The position numbers and the translations under genes were made by a program. A stretch of DNA of 64,000 nucleotides from Cryptomeria japonica (taxonomy: Eukaryota > Streptophyta > Pinopsida > Cupressales > Cupressaceae): NCBI RefSeq assembly GCF_030272615.1, contig NC_081410.1, forward strand, positions 569,675,152 to 569,739,151. Reading direction: 5' to 3'. Shown here in pieces: positions 59,302-64,000 of this stretch. Below the pieces are notes generated by a model. It saw only the letters and a list, made by a program, of their open reading frames with translations. It was not told the DNA's origin and made no database searches. Within the stretch, counting starts at the first letter, position 1, and each line of letters opens with the position of its first letter.

Positions 59302-62300
59302 CTAGAGTTCATCAAAGAGGTGGGGGTACTCCAATCTCATACGTGCTGCGTCCTCCCATGAAGTCGTAACCTCATCATAACAATCCCACTGGACCCTAAC
59401 CTGGTCCAGCTCTCGACCTCGAAGGGACAACGTCCGGCATGCCAAAATGCGAATGGGCTCCAAAGGTAGCTGATCGTCCTACTCCACCTGCAAGGCATCG
59501 CAATCTAAAATGTGAGACTCATCATAGATATATTTTCTTAAAACTAAAACATGAAACACATCGTGGATGCATGACAGGCTAGGTGGCAAAGCTAAACGGT
59601 AGGCAACTGGGCCTATCCTCTCCAGAATCTCAAAAGGTCCTACAAAGCGAGGTGCGAGCTTAGAACCCTTTCCGTAATGGATTGGACTCTTATGCGGTCG
59701 CACTCTCAAGAAAACTCTGTCTCCAACCAGATAGCTACAATCTATCCTCTTTGCATCGGCACATTTCTTCTGTCTATCCTGAGCCTCCCTGAGACGCTGC
59801 CTAATCAAATCCACCTGCTACTCCATATCCCGAACTAACTCAGGACCAATAGCTACTCTATCCTCTATGCAATCCCAACTCAAGGGCATCCTGCAAGGCC
59901 TGCCGTATAATGCTTGGTAGGGTGGCATCCCCAAAGAAGTGTGATGCCCATTGTTATAGGCAAACTCCACTAAGGGAAGATACTCCTCCCACTGGGTCTC
60001 ATGATCCATGACGTACATACGAAGCATATCCTCTAACACCTGATTGACCCTCTCTGTCTGACCATCTGTCTCCGGATGATAGGCTATACTGAAATTGAGC
60101 TTAGTGCCCATAGCTGCCTATAATGACTTCCAAAAGGAAGAAGTGAAAAGAGAATCCCTGTCAGATATAATCTTGCGGGGTATGCCATGAAGCCTAACAA
60201 TGTCTCGCAAGAACACCTGTGCTACTGCTGGAGCTGTGAATGTAGTACGAACTGGTGAAAAGTGAGCTACTTTGGTCAACTTGTCAACTGTCACCAAGAT
60301 AGCATCATGGCGATGAGAAGACATAGGGAGACCAATGATGAAATCCATGGATATAGTATCCCACTTCCACTCTGGTATAGCATGAGACTGAAACAACCCA
60401 CCTGGATGACGGTGCTTCGCCTTTACCCTCTGACACTCAAGACATCGAGCTACTATCTCAGCAATGAGCTGCCGCATTTCCGGCCAATGATACAACTGCC
60501 TCAAGTCAGCATGCAACTTCTTAACCTCGGGATGCGCTGCATAAGGAGCTCTATGAGCCTCCGTGACAATGAACTCTCGCAACCCTCTGGAGGAAGGTAC
60601 ATAAATGCGCCCTCTGTGGCGTAACAGTCCATCGGACTCCAAAGAATAATCCACATATTTCCCTTCTAGAGTAACCTGAGAACGTAATACCTGACAAACC
60701 TCTGCATACCATCCATCCTCTGACAAGTGCCGAAGTATATGGTCTCTCAAGTCTGTGCCCATGGATATGGTGTAAACCTCATGACGTCTCCTACTCAAGG
60801 CATCTGCAACTACATTTTCCTTTCCTTTGATGTAGTGAACATCAAAATCATATTTGCACAAGAACTCCATCCATCTCCTCTGATGTGCATTAAGGTTCGG
60901 CTGAGTAAAGATGTACTAAAGACTCTGATGGTCTGAATGCAACTCAAAGTGATGACCTAAAAGGAAGTGTCTCCACCTCACAAGTGCATGCACTACTGCT
61001 GCGAGCTCAAGGTCGTGAGTGGGATAATTAAGTTCATGAGTCTTAAGTTTCCTAGACTCGAAAGCTATGGCCCTACCATCCTGCATAAGAACTGCCCCTA
61101 AACCCTCTAGGGAAGCATCTGTACAAACCATGAAGTCAGCTGTAGGGTCTGGTACAACAAGGATAGGAGTGCTAGTAAGTGCCTTCTTGAGTTCCTGAAA
61201 GGCCTTCTCGCACTTCTCTGTCCACTCAAATTTCTTCCCTTTACGCTGAAGAGAAGTAATAGGGTGTGCGACTCTGGAGAATCCCTCGACAAAACATCGG
61301 TAATACCCTGCTAAACCCATGAAACTCCTGACCTCTGTCACACTGGTAGGTGTTGGCCAATCCATAATAGCCCTAATCTTTGATGGGTCAACTGAGATCC
61401 CATCACCGGAAATAACGTGTCCAAGGTACTTGACCTCAGATCGAAAGAAAGCACACTTCGATAGGCTGCCAAACAACTGGTTATCCCGCAAACACTGCAA
61501 TACCTGTTTCAGGTGCTCCTCATGCTCCTCATTTCGAGAATATATCAGTATATCATCGAGGAACACAATAACAAAATGGTCCAGAAAGGTACGGAACACC
61601 CCATTCATGAGGCTCATAAAAACTGCCGGGGCATTCGTAAGTCCAAAGGGGACTACGGTGAACTCATAGTGACCATATCTAGTGCGAAATGCGGTCTTGT
61701 GGATATCACTTTCTACTATTCTCAACTGATGGTATCCTGACTTTAGATCTATTTTGGAAAAGACTTTGGCACCCTGAAGCTGGTCAAATAAATCATCAAT
61801 TCTGGGCAAAGGATATCGGTTCTTAATGGTTACTTTATTTAGCTGCCGATAATCCATGCACAATCGGAGAGATCCATCCTTCTTCTTAACGAAGATGACT
61901 AGTGCACCCCACGGGGATACGCTAGGATGGATATGACCCTTCTCAAGAAGTTCCTCGAGCTGAATTTTAAGTTCATTAAGCTCATTTGTGGTCATTCTAT
62001 AAGGTGCTCTGGAAACTGGCTCGGCTCCTGGTACTAGGTCTATATGAAAATCAATCTCTCTGCGGGGAGGCATTCCCGGTAACTCTGAAGGAAATACATC
62101 TGAATATCCCTTAAGGATAGGATGGTCATCGAGCGATGTTTCTTTTTCCTCCTCTTCCCCTCTGTCACTGATCGTGATAGCAAAAAGTTGACATCCCTTC
62201 CGCATGCTCCACTTAAGCTGCATTGCAGAGATCATATGAAGAGACACGAGCCTTTGAATCCCGGTGATAACTATGGGCAAACCATGATCATCCTCACACT

Positions 62301-64000
62301 CGATCCTTTTCAGGCGGCAATCCATCTTGGCTTTGTGGGCATAAAGCCAATCCATGCCAAGTACGATTCGGTAAGATCCAAGTGGAGTCACTCTAAGGTC
62401 TACTAAAGTGGCTGCCTTGCCAATCTGTAGCTGACATGCCCTAACCTCTGATTCCACTGACACTCTAGCCCCTGAAGCTAATTCCACTTCCCAACTGACA
62501 TCTTGCCTAGTTGCCACTAGCCCGCAACGCTCCACAACCGATGGAGATATAAAGGAGTCAGTAGCTCCCGAATCAAACAAAATAGATACATTGTTACCTT
62601 TGATTATACCTATGGATTCGATAACCATGGCCTGATGCTCAGCCTGGCAATTGTCAACTGCTGCGAATACTCTATGGGACCTGCCCATATCACCAACTGT
62701 CGGCTCTGAAGCGGCCATCCGCTGACTCCCTGCTACCTGTCCCTGAGGGCAATCCCTCACCACATGCCCCATGGCTGCACATGTAAAGCAAGCACCCCGT
62801 GCCTGGAAATGGGCACCCTGAGGCCTAGAGAAGGCCTGACCTCCTGTCCTACTGGATCCGCTGTACCCACCCCTGGAGGACTACTGAGTCCTCGTCGGCT
62901 GTGTGTACTGCCCTTGTGCTCTCTGATCACGTTTCTATCCCTGAGTCTGCCACTGTTTGGGCTTGGAGCCCTACTGATACTGTGGAGGCTTCTGCCTCTG
63001 GTTCTGTGGTGTCTGTTGTGGAGGAGGGGGTTTGGAGAACCCCTGAGAATCTCGGTTGTTCCCTTTCCAATGTGGTTTCTGGAATCCATAAGTCTGAGGT
63101 TCAGGATTTCAGTTCTGAAACCGATCCCTATTGTCTTGTGGTCTAACCTGAATTTCCTCGGCAATCAGTGCCTTCTCTACAGCAACCCGAAGGCTCTTTG
63201 GGGCGGACATCCTAACAAGCCCGGCTATACCGGCATTTAATCCCCTGATGAAGCGGTTTACAAGAAGTTTCTCATCCTTTAGATAATCTACATATGGCAA
63301 CAACTCAAAGAATTTACTCTCATACTGGGTTACTGACAAGCCTTTTTGTTGGAGATCATGAAATTCATCTATACGACGCTGCCTAAAGTGTTCTGATAGG
63401 TACCTCTCACGGAACCTCTCTATGAATATCTCCCAAGTGAGTGTATCAGGAACTAATCCGCATTTGTACTCTTCCTGTCTCCACCAAGTGGAGGCTGTCC
63501 CTCTCAGAAGATGAACTGCAACACGTGCTTTCAAGTTGCTCTCATAAGAACGCAACGCAAAACACCTCTCAAGACTCAAAAGCCATGCCTCGGCCTCTAC
63601 TCCATCTGTAGAACCTCCGAAGGATGGTGGTTGGAGGCGTGTGACCTCCCTGATGAGATCCCCTGGATTTCGATGACCTCTCTCAAAATAAACTGGTTCC
63701 ACCGATGGAGGTGGTCCTGGCATATGCACTGACTCTGGCTCATTTCCACCTTGACTCTCTACAGGAATCGGAGCTGGGCTCCTGCTTTGCTCCCTATCAA
63801 TAGATCTATGACTCCCAGAGTCATGACTCCTAACCTGAGGGTTCTTTGCTGGGATCCTTTCCTGAACAATGCCAATAAGATTCTGAATGGCTGCTAAGAG
63901 GTCTCGGTTAGGTTCATTTGGCTGTTCGGGAGGTGCTTCTGGGTTCTCCTCTAGAACCGATGCCTCCCTCTCTACCTCATCGCATGCTATGCGCACACGT
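59302..64000 (-). pseudogene. G2 gag-pol polyprotein, one frame with C-to-T type stops
   Basis: One frame throughout, open at the window end. Gag (63996-63109): retrotrans_gag core with AEAWLLSLERCF, STWWRQEEYK and RFRERYLSEHFRQRR. Zinc knuckle [14 protein letters not shown] at 62749-62790. Protease [12 protein letters not shown] near 62572. Reverse transcriptase from about 61903, active site FLDD at 61552-61563. RNase [15 protein letters not shown] near 61119. Integrase 60870-59818 with CLECQ, MDFIIGLP, ISDRDSLFTSSFW and YHPETDGQTERVNQ. GPF module, then a chromodomain-like end (PIRILACRTLSLRG, VRVQWDCYDEVTTSWEDA, YPHLFDEL), stopping at 59302. In-frame stops at 63106, three between 63000 and 62880, 60913, 60115, 59815 and 59476 each fit a former CAG or CGA. 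No frameshift. Confidence 0.92.

Noticed and set aside
60262-60624. Plus-strand open frames across 59.5-63.9 kb
   Set aside because: Shadows of the G2 gag-pol frame on the other strand with no family features.

Overview
This window is plant nuclear DNA made almost entirely of nested LTR retrotransposons. The evidence is Ty1/copia and Ty3/gypsy polyproteins, primer sites complementary to initiator tRNA-Met, a plant-type LINE, a decayed PPR gene and intronless SPT6-like sequence. The density, large LTRs and heavy C-to-T decay suggest a large-genome seed plant, perhaps a gymnosperm; the species cannot be fixed from the sequence. No intact host gene, tRNA, rRNA or CRISPR was seen. Element names used below are mine.

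Layout, 1-23 kb: copia C1 (minus, 1-14966, left LTR cut by the window start) carries N1 (plus, 4873-12461, TSD ACACC). N1 is a pol-less LTR element with a gag-like frame and a second ~1,090-codon frame (ORF2). C1 abuts C2 (plus, 14967-21092), a member of the same family. C1 most simply sits inside C2's 5' LTR, and C2 sits in an older copia pol, C3 (21093-~22980).

Layout, 23-42.6 kb: an LTR (about 23005-23431 joined to 41730-42606) is split by N2 (minus, 23432-41724, TSD TTGTA). N2 is a second pol-less element with the same gag and ORF2 architecture as N1 but unrelated LTRs. N2's own 5' LTR is split by G1, a solo long LTR (29795-40684, TSD GATGA). G1 is split in turn by copia C4 (31973-38674, near-TSD CCCGC/CCCAC).

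Layout, 42.6-64 kb: copia C5 (plus, 42607-46299) is cut by copia fragment C6 (minus, 46300-~48412). Next come about 5 kb of low-copy DNA with a PPR pseudogene (minus, ~49810-50450), three tandem copies of an SPT6-like coding block (minus, 52085-53777), a LINE fragment (plus, 53778-55460), and the gypsy chromovirus G2 (minus, 55461 to beyond the window end) with a 3.8-kb LTR.

How the parts work together: autonomous copia and gypsy elements encode gag, protease, integrase, RT and RNase H. N1 and N2 lack all catalytic domains and must have been mobilised in trans. The most novel signal is ORF2, which has homologous blocks from end to end in N1 and N2. It shows no RT, integrase, protease or known env signature that I can see, and it was presumably a functional protein of a non-autonomous lineage. 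Nearly all inactivation looks like CAG/CAA/CGA changed to a stop, with few frameshifts, as expected from deamination of methylated cytosine.
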